Below, in pieces: positions 42,559 through 50,913 of a stretch of 64,000 nt of DNA. Below the pieces are notes generated by a model, which did not search any database, had not been told where the DNA came from, and was given only the letters and a program-made list of their open reading frames with translations. Made by a program: the position numbers and the translations under genes. The DNA comes from SCUB01 sp041918675 (GTDB lineage: Bacteria; Pseudomonadota; Alphaproteobacteria; Rhizobiales; Xanthobacteraceae), in NCBI GenBank assembly GCA_041918675.1, contig JAYRVF010000011.1, positions 186,001-250,000 of the forward strand, read 5' to 3'. Position 1 is the stretch's first letter; each line of letters opens with the position of its first letter.

Positions 42559-43119
42559 ATGTGGAAACTCGAACGACCCGCGAACCGTGTGGAATTCCTC
42601 AATGAATCCCACGCGAACCTCTATCTGGAGCACCTTCTTCGGCTCGAGCCGGAAGCGCGCGCCCAGCGTTTTCACGCGCGCCTGCCGGAAGCTTTTGCCG
42701 GACTGCATGTGCGGGCGGTGCTCAGCGATCCGCGCGCGGTGATCGTCGGCTATTTCGTCGACAATGTGCTGCGCGGCGCGGGCGAGCTCCTGCCGCTCGC
42801 ACGGGATGTCGCGCGCTGGAACGGGGAGACGCGGCCGCGCGGCTTGCGCCAACTTGGCCCGGCGGGGCGGACGCGCGTGGCCGAATTCGCGCTCGGCGTC
42901 GAGCGCGGCTTTCGCGAGCGCGGCATCGGGCGCGAGATCATGGGCGCGATGATCCGGGAGGCGCGCTTCCTCGGCGTGCGCCGGATCGAGGTGACGTGCC
43001 TGCGCGACAACGTCGCGATGCAGCGCCTCGCCGCGCGATTTTCGGCCGAGCTCACGCGCGAGAACGGCAACGTGCTCGGCGTCATCGAGCGCCACAAGGA
43101 CCTGCTCGACGCGGCGTGA
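42559..43119 (+). CDS. GNAT-family N-acetyltransferase
   Basis: A 186-residue acetyltransferase-fold protein. The acetyl-CoA-binding region is visible as VAEFALGVERGFRERGIGREIMGAMIREARFLGVRRIEVTCLRDNVAMQRLAARF (read in parts), with the RxxGIGRE motif A equivalent and the Asn of LRDNVAMQ. Substrate is unknown. The ATG at 42559 follows a promoter-like pair at short distance. Its stop is 19 bp before a tRNA-like element on the other strand. Confidence 0.85.
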   Translation: MWKLERPANRVEFLNESHANLYLEHLLRLEPEARAQRFHARLPEAFAGLHVRAVLSDPRAVIVGYFVDNVLRGAGELLPLARDVARWNGETRPRGLRQLGPAGRTRVAEFALGVERGFRERGIGREIMGAMIREARFLGVRRIEVTCLRDNVAMQRLAARFSAELTRENGNVLGVIERHKDLLDAA

Positions 43120-43138
43120 GGGGGCTGCGTTGAACTAG

Positions 43139-43235
43139 CGGGCACGGCGGCGGGACTTGAACCTGCATCTCTCCAGTCACGCGGTTGAACGCGATAGCTT
43201 CCGGAGGCTCTATCCGTTGAGCTACGCCTTGCCCG
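43139..43235 (-). tRNA. tRNA-like element with atypical cloverleaf, amino acid unassigned
   Basis: The minus strand contains TAGCTCAACGGATAGAGC, a canonical D-arm (GCTC/GAGC), and GCAGGTTCAAGTCCCGC, a T-arm with consensus GGTTCAA loop and one A-C mismatch. The outer stem is extended: CGGGCAAGGCG pairs with CGCCGTGCCCG as 11 bp with one mismatch, instead of 7. The anticodon arm has a 6-bp stem (CTCCGG/CTGGAG, one G-U) closed by a 24-nt loop with its own CGCG hairpin (loop TTCAAC), so no anticodon can be assigned. CCA is not encoded. It may be a decayed tRNA, a tRNA with an insertion, or an unusual elongated tRNA. D- and T-arms are closest to tRNA-Arg in my memory. Confidence 0.5.
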
Positions 43236-43272
43236 AAGAACGCTTAGCAAGGCGCCGCATCCTTTGATCTAT

Positions 43273-44052
43273 TCAAGAATCGGGCACTGGCGCGCTTAAC
43301 CTCACCAGTTCGGCGGGTCGAATTGAAATGCCAAGCTGCTGGATAATTCGCAGCAGCATCGGAATGCACCTTTCGGAAGTCAGGTGAATTTCCTTAGCCC
43401 ATTCCGGCTTGCGCATTAGCATCTGATCGATCGGAATTTTTCGTTCGCGGGACTCTTGTGCAAGTTCTGTCGCCGCTTCCCAAACAATCTGGCGAATATG
43501 CCAAGTACGCAGAGCGGGTCTGACTAACCGATTCATGGCGTCTTGATATCGTGCCTCCTCATCGGTGCCCTCAGGTCGAGGCGATAGGCCTTCGAATTTC
43601 ATCAGGGCTGGCGCATGATAGCGAATGGCTTCGCGCAAGGACTTCAATTGCGGTTCAGGTGGTCCTCCACCCAGCATAAGCCCTTCATCTGTTCGTCTTG
43701 TTGTGAACTGAAACGTCATCGTGCTCAAATCGGGTGCGTGCTTGATTTGAAATGCGATCGCGCCGTTCTCGCGGAAACTGCGAGTTAGTACCCGATTAGA
43801 AAGTGCGGAGGTAAGGATTTCGCGAACACACAAGTGGCGAATCATTTGCCGATGTCCGGCGCGAAGGCGTTCGCGCATATCCTCAGCTTTGATGTCGCGA
43901 GCCCAATCGTAAAGATGATCTACCTTGCCATTCCAGCGCGCGACTCGCACCATGTAGGCCAATAGGGCGTCGGCATATTTCTCGGCCTTGCCGCCTTTTT
44001 TGCAGATGCTTCGGTTGAGGGTAGGCACTGATCGCCAATGCGCGTGCCGCAT
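43273..44052 (-). CDS. Orphan protein of lower GC content, unknown function
   Basis: A 259-residue soluble protein that I do not recognise. It is mixed helical and charged, with segments such as KYADALLAYMVRVARWNGKVDHLYDWARD, HRQMIRHLCVREILTSAL, and MKFEGLSPRPEGTDEEARYQDAMNRLVRPALRTWHIRQIVWEA (read in parts). Three 60-base lines that I counted contain 50%, 50% and 57% GC against about 67% for a neighbouring backbone line, and codon use is visibly less GC-biased, so recent acquisition is likely. The start at 44052 has no good ribosome-binding site, and a later start (for instance near MVRVARWNG) or 5' truncation is possible. It lies between the tRNA-like element and a toxin-antitoxin pair. Confidence 0.6.
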   Translation of the reverse strand: MRHAHWRSVPTLNRSICKKGGKAEKYADALLAYMVRVARWNGKVDHLYDWARDIKAEDMRERLRAGHRQMIRHLCVREILTSALSNRVLTRSFRENGAIAFQIKHAPDLSTMTFQFTTRRTDEGLMLGGGPPEPQLKSLREAIRYHAPALMKFEGLSPRPEGTDEEARYQDAMNRLVRPALRTWHIRQIVWEAATELAQESRERKIPIDQMLMRKPEWAKEIHLTSERCIPMLLRIIQQLGISIRPAELVRLSAPVPDS

Positions 44053-44114
44053 TAATCAAAGCATTGGATGATGCAAGTATTTCCATGCAACGTGCGGCTC
44101 GAGTTAACCTTGCG

Positions 44115-44459
44115 TCACGCCGCGCCCTTCGCCGCATGCGCGCGCGCGGCGGCTTTCGGTTCGGCGGCGATGACTTCGAGATAGGCGCGCGCGGTCTGGT
44201 CCGGTTCGCTGCGGCCCTGTTCCCAGTCGCGCAAGGTGCCGAGCGGAATGCGAAAGCGCGCGGCGAATTCCTCCTGGCTGAGGCCCAATGCCCGGCGGAT
44301 GATTTTCGCGCGCGGCACCTTCTTCATCCGCGCGAGCTGCGCCGCGGTCAGCGGCCGCGCATCTGGGTCCTTGAGCGCGGCCGCCATGACCGCGTCATCG
44401 GTCATCGGTGGAAGTGGGCCCAACTGCTTTCCGGTTTTCCCAGTAAAGTGCTTGCTCAT
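44115..44459 (-). CDS. Xre-type antitoxin partner of BrnT-like toxin
   Basis: A DNA-binding protein with a helix-turn-helix (KIIRRALGLSQEEFAARFRIPLGTLRDWEQGRSEPDQTARAYLEVIA, read in pieces) and a charged Ala-rich tail. It lies directly downstream of the brnT-like toxin gene, overlapping its 3' end by 65 bp if the ATG at 44459 (MSKHFTGKTG) is used, or by 11 bp if the ATG at 44405 (MTDDAVM) is the start. The toxin-first order with overlap is usual for BrnT pairs, although the antitoxin here is of the Xre type and not classical BrnA. It probably represses its own operon. Confidence 0.82.
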   Translation of the reverse strand: MSKHFTGKTGKQLGPLPPMTDDAVMAAALKDPDARPLTAAQLARMKKVPRAKIIRRALGLSQEEFAARFRIPLGTLRDWEQGRSEPDQTARAYLEVIAAEPKAAARAHAAKGAA

Positions 44460-44703
44460 GCCGTGTTGCCCGTCGGGCTGAAATGATGCGTAGCCGTTCG
44501 CCCCGCTCGGTATGCGCCACAAAGAGCAACGTTCCGTCGGTCATGCCGATCAGGATGTATCGCTCTTCGCCATGGTCGTCGCGGTCGTCGAGCGCGGCGA
44601 TCGCGAATGGATCCTCGAAGGCGCGTGTCGCGCGCTCGAAGGTGACGCCATGCTTGCGTTCGTTGGCGCGCGCCTTGGCGTCATCCCATTCGAACTCTAG
44701 CAT
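44395..44703 (-). CDS. BrnT-family toxin (RNase-type)
   Basis: BrnT toxins are RelE-fold ribonucleases that inhibit translation. The 102-residue product has the family outline: FEWDDAKARANERKHGVTFERATRAFEDP, then GEERYILIGMTDGTLLFVAHTERGERLRIISARRATRHEQALYWE (read in parts). The ISARRATRHE segment is the hallmark C-terminal motif. The start ATG at 44703 is 6 bp from an inverted repeat that is a candidate autoregulatory operator. It is the first gene of the pair, ahead of the antitoxin, and lies 34 bp downstream of the 3' end of nrdJ. Confidence 0.88.
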   Translation of the reverse strand: MLEFEWDDAKARANERKHGVTFERATRAFEDPFAIAALDDRDDHGEERYILIGMTDGTLLFVAHTERGERLRIISARRATRHEQALYWENRKAVGPTSTDDR

Positions 44704-44709
44704 GGCCGG

Positions 44710-44726
44710 CTACTGGTATCCAGTAG
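44710..44726. promoter_or_regulatory. Inverted repeat upstream of the brnT-like gene (candidate operator)
   Basis: CTACTGG (44710-44716) and CCAGTAG (44720-44726) form a perfect 7-bp inverted repeat with a 3-bp centre, starting 6 bp upstream of the toxin start codon. Toxin-antitoxin promoters are commonly repressed by the antitoxin at such sites. Confidence 0.6.
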
Positions 44727-44737
44727 TTTGAATAGCC

Positions 44738-47700
44738 TCAACTACACCCCGTGGTCCCGCCGCAGGTGTCGCATTTCAGGCAGGTGCCGTTGCGCACGAG
44801 CGTGAAGTTCAAGCATTCGGGGCAGGCTTCGCCCTCATAGCCCTTGGCCTTGGCCTCGGCGCGCTTTTCCGCCTTCGACTGCGTCGCGGGCTTGGCCCAG
44901 GCGAGCGCCTCGAGCTTCTCGGTCGGCGAGAGTTCCTTTTCGGGCTCGGCCTTGAGCGCGGTCGCGCCCGATGAGGCGATCGCCGCGACATTGGCCCCGC
45001 CCATCGCCTCGCCGTCGCCGCCCGCGCCGCCATGCATCACCACCAGCTTGTCCGTGCGCGAGCGGGTGATGCCCTTCGACAGGTATTTGGTCGCCGTCGG
45101 CTCCGGCGGACGGCCTTCCTCGACGCCCTTGCCGAGCGCGTCGAAGCCGCCCTCGGTCGGGTCGACGTGGGCGAGATCGAAGCGCGAGAGATAGCTCACC
45201 GCCAGCTCGCGGAAGACATAGTCGAGGATCGAGGTCGCGTATTTGATCGAGTCGTTGCCCTGTACCGGGCCCTGCGGCTCGAACCGGGTGAAGGTGAAGG
45301 CGTCGACATATTCCTCGAGCGGCACGCCATATTGCAGGCCGAGCGAGACCGCGATGGCGAAATTGTTGATGATCGAGCGCAGCGCCGCGCCTTCCTTGTG
45401 CATGTCGATGAAGATTTCGCCGAGCCGGCCGTCGTCGTATTCGCCGGTGCGCAGATAGACCTTGTGCCCGCCGACGACCGCCTTCTGGGTGTAGCCCTTG
45501 CGCCGGTCCGGCATCTTCTCGCGCTCGCGCAGCACCACCACGCGCTCGACCACCTTCTCCACGATCTTTTCCGACAACGCCGCGGCGCGCGCGGCCAGCG
45601 GCTTCTCGATGAAGGCGTCGATGTCGTCGTCGTCCTCGTCGGCGATGAGCTGGGAGGAGAGCGGCTGCGACAGTTTCGAGCCGTCGCGGTAGAGCGCGTT
45701 GGCCTTCAGCGCCAGCTTCCACGACAGCATGTAGGCCGCCTTGCAGTCCTCCACCGTCGCGTCGTTCGGCATGTTGATGGTCTTGGAGATCGCGCCGGAG
45801 ATGAATGGCTGCGAGGCCGCCATCATGCGGATGTGGCTTTCGACCGAGAGATAGCGCTTGCCGATCTTGCCGCAGGGGTTGGCGCAGTCGAACACGGCGT
45901 AGTGCTCGGGCTTGAGGTGCGGCGCGCCTTCCACCGTCATCGCGCCGCAGATGTGGACGTTGGCCGCCTCGATCTCGCGCTTGGAAAAGCCGAGCGCGGC
46001 GAGAAGGTCGAAGCCGGGCGCGTTGTAGACCTCGGGCGCGATCTCGAGCGCGTCGCGCAGGAATTCCTCGCCCAGCGTCCATTTGTTGAAGGCGAATTTG
46101 ATGTCGAAGGCCGTCGGCAGCGCCTTCTCGATCCTGGCGAGCGCCTCCTCGGTGAAGCCCTTGGTGGCGAGCGTGGCCACGTTGATCGCGGGCGCCTGGG
46201 CGAGCGAGCCGTGGCCGACCGCGTAGGCCTCGATCTCGGCGATGTCGCTTTCGCGGTAGCCGAGCGCGCGCAACGCCTGCGGCACCGCGCGATTGATGAT
46301 CTTGAAATAGCCGCCGCCGGCAAGCTTCTTGAACTTCACCAGCGCGAAGTCGGGCTCGATGCCGGTGGTGTCGCAGTCCATGACCAGGCCGATCGTGCCG
46401 GTGGGCGCGATGACGGTCGCCTGCGCGTTGCGGAAGCCGTGCTTCTCGCCGAGCTTGACGGCCTTGTCCCAGGCCTCGCGCGAATGCTTGGCGAGCGCGG
46501 CGCCGAACCCGCCGAGCTCCTCGCAGGCCTTGAGGTCGAGCGGCACCGGGGGCGTGGCGACCTGCTCGTAGCCCATGCGCTCGCCATAGGCCGCGCGACG
46601 ATGGTTGCGCATCACGCGCAGCATGGCCTCGCGGTTTTTCTTGTAGTGATGGAAGGCGCCGAGGCGGGCGGCCATCTCCGCCGAGGTGGCGTAGGCGACA
46701 CCCGTCATGATCGCCGACAGCGCGCCGCAGATCGCGCGGCCGCGATTGCTGTCATAGGGAATGCCCGACGACATCAACAGCCCGCCGATATTGGCGAAGC
46801 CGAGGCCGAGCGTGCGGAACTCGTAGGACAATTGCGCGATCGCCTTGGAGGGGAACTGCGCCATCAGCACGGAGATTTCGAGCACAAGCGTCCACAGCCT
46901 GACAGCGTGTTCGTAGCCGTCGATGTCGAACGCGCCGGTGGCCGCGTCGTGGAACGTCAGCAGGTTCAGCGAGGCGAGGTTGCAGGCCGTGTCGTCGAGG
47001 AACATGTATTCCGAGCACGGGTTCGAGGCGCGAATCGGGCCCGAGGTCGGGCAGGTGTGCCAGTCGTTGATGGTGGTGTGGTATTGCAGGCCCGGATCGG
47101 CCGAAGCCCAGGCCGCGTGGCCGACGCGCTCCCACAATTCGCGCGCCTTCACGGTCTTGGCGATCTTGCGGCTGGTGCGCCAGGTCAGATCCCATTTGGC
47201 GTCCGATTCAACCGCCTTGAGGAACTCGTCGGTGACGCGCACCGAATTGTTGGAGTTCTGGCCCGAGACGGTCAGATACGCCTCCGAATCCCAATCGGTG
47301 TCGTAGATCGGCAGCTCGATGTCCTTGTAGCCTTGCTTGGCGAACTGGATGACGCGGCGAATCATCGCGTCCGGCACGGCGGCGCGGCGGGCGAACTTGA
47401 TCTCGCGGCGCAGCGCCGGGTTCTTTTCGGGGTCGAAGCAGTCGTCGCCCGAGCCCTCGCAATTGACGCAGGCCTTCAGGATCGCGCGCAGGTGCTTCTG
47501 GTTGACCTTGGAGCCGGAGACGAGCGCGGCGACCTTCTGCTCCTCGATCACCTTCCAGTCGACATATTGCTCGATGTCGGGATGATCGACGTCGACGATC
47601 ACCATCTTGGCGGCGCGGCGCGTGGTGCCGCCCGACTTGATCGCGCCGGCGGCGCGGTCGCCGATCTTGAGGAAGCTCATCAGGCCGGACGACTTGCCGC

Positions 47701-48442
47701 CGCCGGAAAGCTTCTCGCCCTCGCCGCGCAAATTGGAGAAGTTCGAGCCTGTGCCGGAGCCGTATTTGAACAGGCGCGCCTCGCGCACCCACAGGTCCAT
47801 GATGCCGCCCTCGTTGACGAGGTCGTCGCTCACCGACTGGATGAAGCAGGCGTGCGGCTGGGGATGTTCGTAGGCCGATTTCGATTTCGTCAGCTTGCCG
47901 GTCTGGAAGTCGACGTAGAAATGACCCTGGCTCGGCCCGTCGATGCCGTAGGCCCAATGCAGGCCGGTGTTGAACCATTGCGGGGAGTTCGGCGCCGCCA
48001 CCTGCATGGCGAACATGTGCCGCAGCTCATCGAAGAACGCGCGCGCGTCCTCCTCGCCGTCGAAGTAATTGCCCTTCCAGCCCCAATAGGTCCACGCGCC
48101 GGCGAGTCGGTCGAACACCTGGCGGCAGGAAATCTCGCCGCCGAAGCGCTGCTTCTCGGCAAGCGCGGCAAGGGCGGTCTCATCGGGAACCGAGCGCCAC
48201 AGCCAGGAGGGGACGGTTTCCTCCTCCACCTTCCGCAGGCACGTCGCCACGCCCGCCTTGCGGAAATATTTCTGCGCCAGCACGTCGGAGGCCACCTGCG
48301 ACCAGAATTCCGGCACTTCCACATTGTCCAGACGGAACACGACCGAGCCGTCCGGGTTGCGGATCTCGCTGGTCGTGAGGCGGAACTTGATGTCCGCGTA
48401 GGGTGACTGGCCGTCCTTGGTGTAGCGCCGCTCGATCCGCAT
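44738..48442 (-). CDS. nrdJ: Adenosylcobalamin-dependent (class II) ribonucleoside-diphosphate reductase
   Basis: It makes deoxyribonucleotides with a B12-derived radical and works with or without oxygen. The 1234-residue protein is of the long rhizobial type. Landmarks seen are AAPNSPQWFNTGLHWAYGI, GSGTGSNFSNLRGEGEKLSGGG, DVDHPDIEQYVDWKVIEEQKV, NPCSEYMFLDDTACNLASLNL (catalytic Cys and substrate-binding loop), APTGTIGLVMDCDTTGIEPDFALV, and a C-terminal zinc-ribbon-like CPECLNFTLV...CLKCDTCGGTTGCS. The ATG at 48442 follows AAGGGG; the adjacent region upstream is 713 bp without a gene. No cobalamin riboswitch was recognised upstream. Confidence 0.96.
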   Translation of the reverse strand: MRIERRYTKDGQSPYADIKFRLTTSEIRNPDGSVVFRLDNVEVPEFWSQVASDVLAQKYFRKAGVATCLRKVEEETVPSWLWRSVPDETALAALAEKQRFGGEISCRQVFDRLAGAWTYWGWKGNYFDGEEDARAFFDELRHMFAMQVAAPNSPQWFNTGLHWAYGIDGPSQGHFYVDFQTGKLTKSKSAYEHPQPHACFIQSVSDDLVNEGGIMDLWVREARLFKYGSGTGSNFSNLRGEGEKLSGGGKSSGLMSFLKIGDRAAGAIKSGGTTRRAAKMVIVDVDHPDIEQYVDWKVIEEQKVAALVSGSKVNQKHLRAILKACVNCEGSGDDCFDPEKNPALRREIKFARRAAVPDAMIRRVIQFAKQGYKDIELPIYDTDWDSEAYLTVSGQNSNNSVRVTDEFLKAVESDAKWDLTWRTSRKIAKTVKARELWERVGHAAWASADPGLQYHTTINDWHTCPTSGPIRASNPCSEYMFLDDTACNLASLNLLTFHDAATGAFDIDGYEHAVRLWTLVLEISVLMAQFPSKAIAQLSYEFRTLGLGFANIGGLLMSSGIPYDSNRGRAICGALSAIMTGVAYATSAEMAARLGAFHHYKKNREAMLRVMRNHRRAAYGERMGYEQVATPPVPLDLKACEELGGFGAALAKHSREAWDKAVKLGEKHGFRNAQATVIAPTGTIGLVMDCDTTGIEPDFALVKFKKLAGGGYFKIINRAVPQALRALGYRESDIAEIEAYAVGHGSLAQAPAINVATLATKGFTEEALARIEKALPTAFDIKFAFNKWTLGEEFLRDALEIAPEVYNAPGFDLLAALGFSKREIEAANVHICGAMTVEGAPHLKPEHYAVFDCANPCGKIGKRYLSVESHIRMMAASQPFISGAISKTINMPNDATVEDCKAAYMLSWKLALKANALYRDGSKLSQPLSSQLIADEDDDDIDAFIEKPLAARAAALSEKIVEKVVERVVVLREREKMPDRRKGYTQKAVVGGHKVYLRTGEYDDGRLGEIFIDMHKEGAALRSIINNFAIAVSLGLQYGVPLEEYVDAFTFTRFEPQGPVQGNDSIKYATSILDYVFRELAVSYLSRFDLAHVDPTEGGFDALGKGVEEGRPPEPTATKYLSKGITRSRTDKLVVMHGGAGGDGEAMGGANVAAIASSGATALKAEPEKELSPTEKLEALAWAKPATQSKAEKRAEAKAKGYEGEACPECLNFTLVRNGTCLKCDTCGGTTGCS

Positions 48443-49155
48443 AGCTCTTGCCCCTTCTTGGCCGGCCTCCCGCGTCGGGGACCGCCGGCGAATTCCCATT
48501 TCAGACGTGCGATGCGCACGAAGTTGAATCCGCGCCGCGCCACCCCGCGCACCGCTCGCCGTCGGCGCAAGGCCGACAAGCGGCCTTTCCGACGCTCAAC
48601 CGCGATCGGCATGGCAAGGTCTGGCCAGTTTGCAGGAAACTGTCGGCAGGGACCCGTGACACGCCGCGCCGAACGGAGGGGAAGGCTAGGCCGACTCCGC
48701 CGTCCACGTCAAGGACTAGTGGTGAAATCTGAATCAAACCCTAAATGTGGTGGGAAAGCGGGGATAGACCAGGGAGTGACTCGACCCGGCCGATGTCCCA
48801 AGTATCGGTGAGTCCTCGCGGAATCGGAAGCCCGGCGGGACGGAATTCTTTTTTGGCGGGAGGGTTCTCCGCGCTATTCCCACTATTCGACAGCCGGCGA
48901 ATCGGCTTGGCGCGGACGTCGCGCCACGCTCGCCGCGAACGTGGCGCGCCGCCCACGCGGCCACCCACCGCGACCTGGTCGAGGCTGCGCCTAAGGGGAG
49001 CATCGGCACGGCCGAACTCGGCCGTTCGTCCCGCCATCGCGGTCCTGCCATCGGCGCGGGGAAAGGCTCCGCCGGCATGGCGCCGCGCGCTGGACTTCAC
49101 CTCCTTTCGGTGCAAGAAACGACGCGATCCCACGCGGACCTTGCGAATCCGAGCC
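48443..49155. other. Long divergent intergenic region between nrdJ and NDUFA12
   Basis: The 713-bp gap must hold the nrdJ promoter and the NDUFA12 promoter. I see no small RNA, riboswitch or repeat I can defend. The stretch 48700-48900 is AT-richer (for example TGAAATCTGAATCAAACC), which suggests promoter territory. Translations here are Arg/Pro-rich and look non-coding. Confidence 0.4.
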
Positions 49156-49566
49156 ATGAAGCAATTCCTCTTGAAGCTCTTCACCTGGTGGAACGGCCAG
49201 ACCTTCGGCACCCAGCTCTGGACGCGCCTCTACGGCGAGTTCGTCGGGGAGGATGAGGGCGGCAACCGCTATTACCGCACCAAGGGCGGGGCGATCGATC
49301 CCGCGCTCGGCTTCGAGCGGCGCTGGGTCGTCTACAACGGCTATGCGGAAGCTTCCCGCATTCCGCCGGGTTGGCACGGCTGGATCCATCACACCGTCGA
49401 CACGCCGCCGACCGAGACGAACTATCAACCGCGCGCCTGGCAGAAGCCGCATCGCCAGAACCCGACCGGCACGGCGGCGGCCTATCGTCCGCCCGGCTCC
49501 ACCGCCGGCCAGGGACGGCGGCCGCGCGCGACCGGCGATTATCAGGCCTGGACCCCCGGCAAGTGA
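49156..49566 (+). CDS. NADH:ubiquinone oxidoreductase accessory subunit NDUFA12 (17.2 kDa type)
   Basis: A supernumerary complex I subunit found in alphaproteobacteria and mitochondria. The 136-residue protein matches the family: LKLFTWWNGQTFGTQLWTRLYGEFVGEDEGGNRYYRTK (read in parts), RRWVVYNGYAEASRIPPGWHGWIHHTVDTPPTE and a basic Pro-rich tail ending GDYQAWTPGK. The ATG at 49156 is the conserved start. Its stop codon overlaps the GTG of the MFS gene (GTGA), which implies coupled translation with a gene not normally found here. Confidence 0.95.
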   Translation: MKQFLLKLFTWWNGQTFGTQLWTRLYGEFVGEDEGGNRYYRTKGGAIDPALGFERRWVVYNGYAEASRIPPGWHGWIHHTVDTPPTETNYQPRAWQKPHRQNPTGTAAAYRPPGSTAGQGRRPRATGDYQAWTPGK

Positions 49567-50789
49567 ATTCGTCCGAGGGCGCGACGCGCTCCGGATTGCG
49601 GGCGGTCCCGCGCGGCGTCTGGATCGTCGGCTTCGTCAGCCTCTTGATGGACGTCTCCTCGGAGATGATCCACGCGCTGCTTCCGATCTATCTCGTCACG
49701 GTGCTCGGCGCCTCGACACTCGTCGTCGGCGCGATCGAGGGCGTGGCCGAAGCCACCGCCATGATCGTGAAGATATTCTCCGGCTCGCTCAGCGACTGGC
49801 TCGGCCGGCGCAAGGCGCTGGTGGCGATCGGCTACGGCGTCGCCGCGCTCACCAAGCCGGTGTTTCCGCTCGCCACGAGTCTTGGCTGGATCGTCGCCGC
49901 GCGCTTCGTCGACCGCATCGGCAAGGGCATACGCGGCGCGCCGCGCGACGCGCTGATCGCCGACATCACGCCGGAACATGTGCGCGGCACCGCCTACGGC
50001 CTGCGCCAGGCGCTCGACACGATCGGCGCCTTCGCCGGGCCGCTGCTCGCCATCGCGCTGATGGCGCTGACGTCGGACGACTTCCGCTTCGTGTTCTGGA
50101 TCGCGGTCATTCCGGCGGTATTGTCCTTCGCCCTGATCGTGTTTGGCGTCAGCGAGCCGGAGCCCGACGGCAGGCTCAACAACGCGCGCGCGCGCCCAAA
50201 ATTCGCCGATCTCGCGCGCTTCGAGCGCGGCTTCTGGCTTCTGGTCGCGGTGGCGAGCCTGATGACGCTGGCGCGTTTTTCCGAGGCGTTTCTGATCCTG
50301 CGCGCGCGGGATGTCGGCATGCCGGTCGCATTGGTGCCGATCGTGATGGTGATGATGAACGTCGTCTATGCCGCGCTGGCCTATCCGGCGGGGGCGCTTT
50401 CTGATCGCATCGGCCGGCGCGGCATCCTGATCGCCGGCGCGGTGGTGCTCATCGCCTCGGATGCCGCGCTGGCGTCGGCCGGCGGCATCGCGCTGATGCT
50501 GCTCGGCGTCGCGCTCTGGGGCGTGCATATGGCGCTGACGCAATCACTGTTCGCGGCGCTGGTCGCCGACAGCGTGCCGCGGGAATTGCGCGGGACGGCC
50601 TTCGGCTTCTTCAACGTGGCGAGCGGGCTGGGGCTCCTGGCGGCGAGCGTGATCGCCGGCGCGCTGTGGGACCATTACGGGCCGGCGGCGACGTTCATCG
50701 CCGGCGCGGTTTTCGCGGCGCTGTCGCTCGCGGGCGTGTGGGCGCTGGTCAGGGACGTCACTTCACAGGAGCCCGCGCCGTCGGCATGA
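49563..50789 (+). CDS. MFS transporter
   Basis: A 408-residue major facilitator with about 11-12 hydrophobic segments. Family motifs are present: SDWLGRRKALVAIGYG (loop 2-3 motif), FVDRIGKGIRGAPRDALIADITP, and PAGALSDRIGRRGILIAG in the second half. The GKGIRGAPRDALIAD signature occurs in a group of bacterial MFS proteins of unknown substrate. The GTG start overlaps the NDUFA12 stop; no better start lies nearby. Convergent with the double Omp25-like gene. Confidence 0.85.
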   Translation: MNSSEGATRSGLRAVPRGVWIVGFVSLLMDVSSEMIHALLPIYLVTVLGASTLVVGAIEGVAEATAMIVKIFSGSLSDWLGRRKALVAIGYGVAALTKPVFPLATSLGWIVAARFVDRIGKGIRGAPRDALIADITPEHVRGTAYGLRQALDTIGAFAGPLLAIALMALTSDDFRFVFWIAVIPAVLSFALIVFGVSEPEPDGRLNNARARPKFADLARFERGFWLLVAVASLMTLARFSEAFLILRARDVGMPVALVPIVMVMMNVVYAALAYPAGALSDRIGRRGILIAGAVVLIASDAALASAGGIALMLLGVALWGVHMALTQSLFAALVADSVPRELRGTAFGFFNVASGLGLLAASVIAGALWDHYGPAATFIAGAVFAALSLAGVWALVRDVTSQEPAPSA

Positions 50790-50818
50790 GTCGAAGGCGC
50801 GGATCGAAGGGATCAATC

Positions 50819-50840
50819 GACGCCTTCGATCGAAGGCGTC
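50819..50840. terminator. 22-bp perfect palindrome between convergent genes
   Basis: A perfect palindrome from 50819 to 50840 (left half GACGCCTTCGA) lies between the convergent MFS and outer-membrane-protein genes, surrounded by further TCGAAGGC-type words. As RNA it would form an 11-bp hairpin with no unpaired loop unless it opens, so it may terminate both transcripts or be a protein-binding site. There is no T-tract. Confidence 0.45.
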
Positions 50841-50913
50841 AAACGAAGGCATGAATCGAAACGGCGCGGTCCGAAGGCCGCGCCGCCGTCCGATCCCGAA
50901 CGATCTTGGCCGC

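Noticed and set aside
43139..43235. Selenocysteine tRNA
   Set aside because: The TTCAAC hairpin loop contains TCA and the outer stem is long, but the D-stem is only 4 bp, there is no long variable arm, and no selenium genes are in the window.
45032..48406. 1124-codon plus-strand frame opposite nrdJ
   Set aside because: Composition is typical of an antisense shadow in GC-rich DNA (Asp/Arg/His-rich, no domain), while nrdJ on the other strand is unmistakable.
48443..49155. Cobalamin riboswitch ahead of nrdJ
   Set aside because: I looked for a B12-box-like stretch and found none I could defend; the gene uses B12 as cofactor but this does not require a riboswitch.
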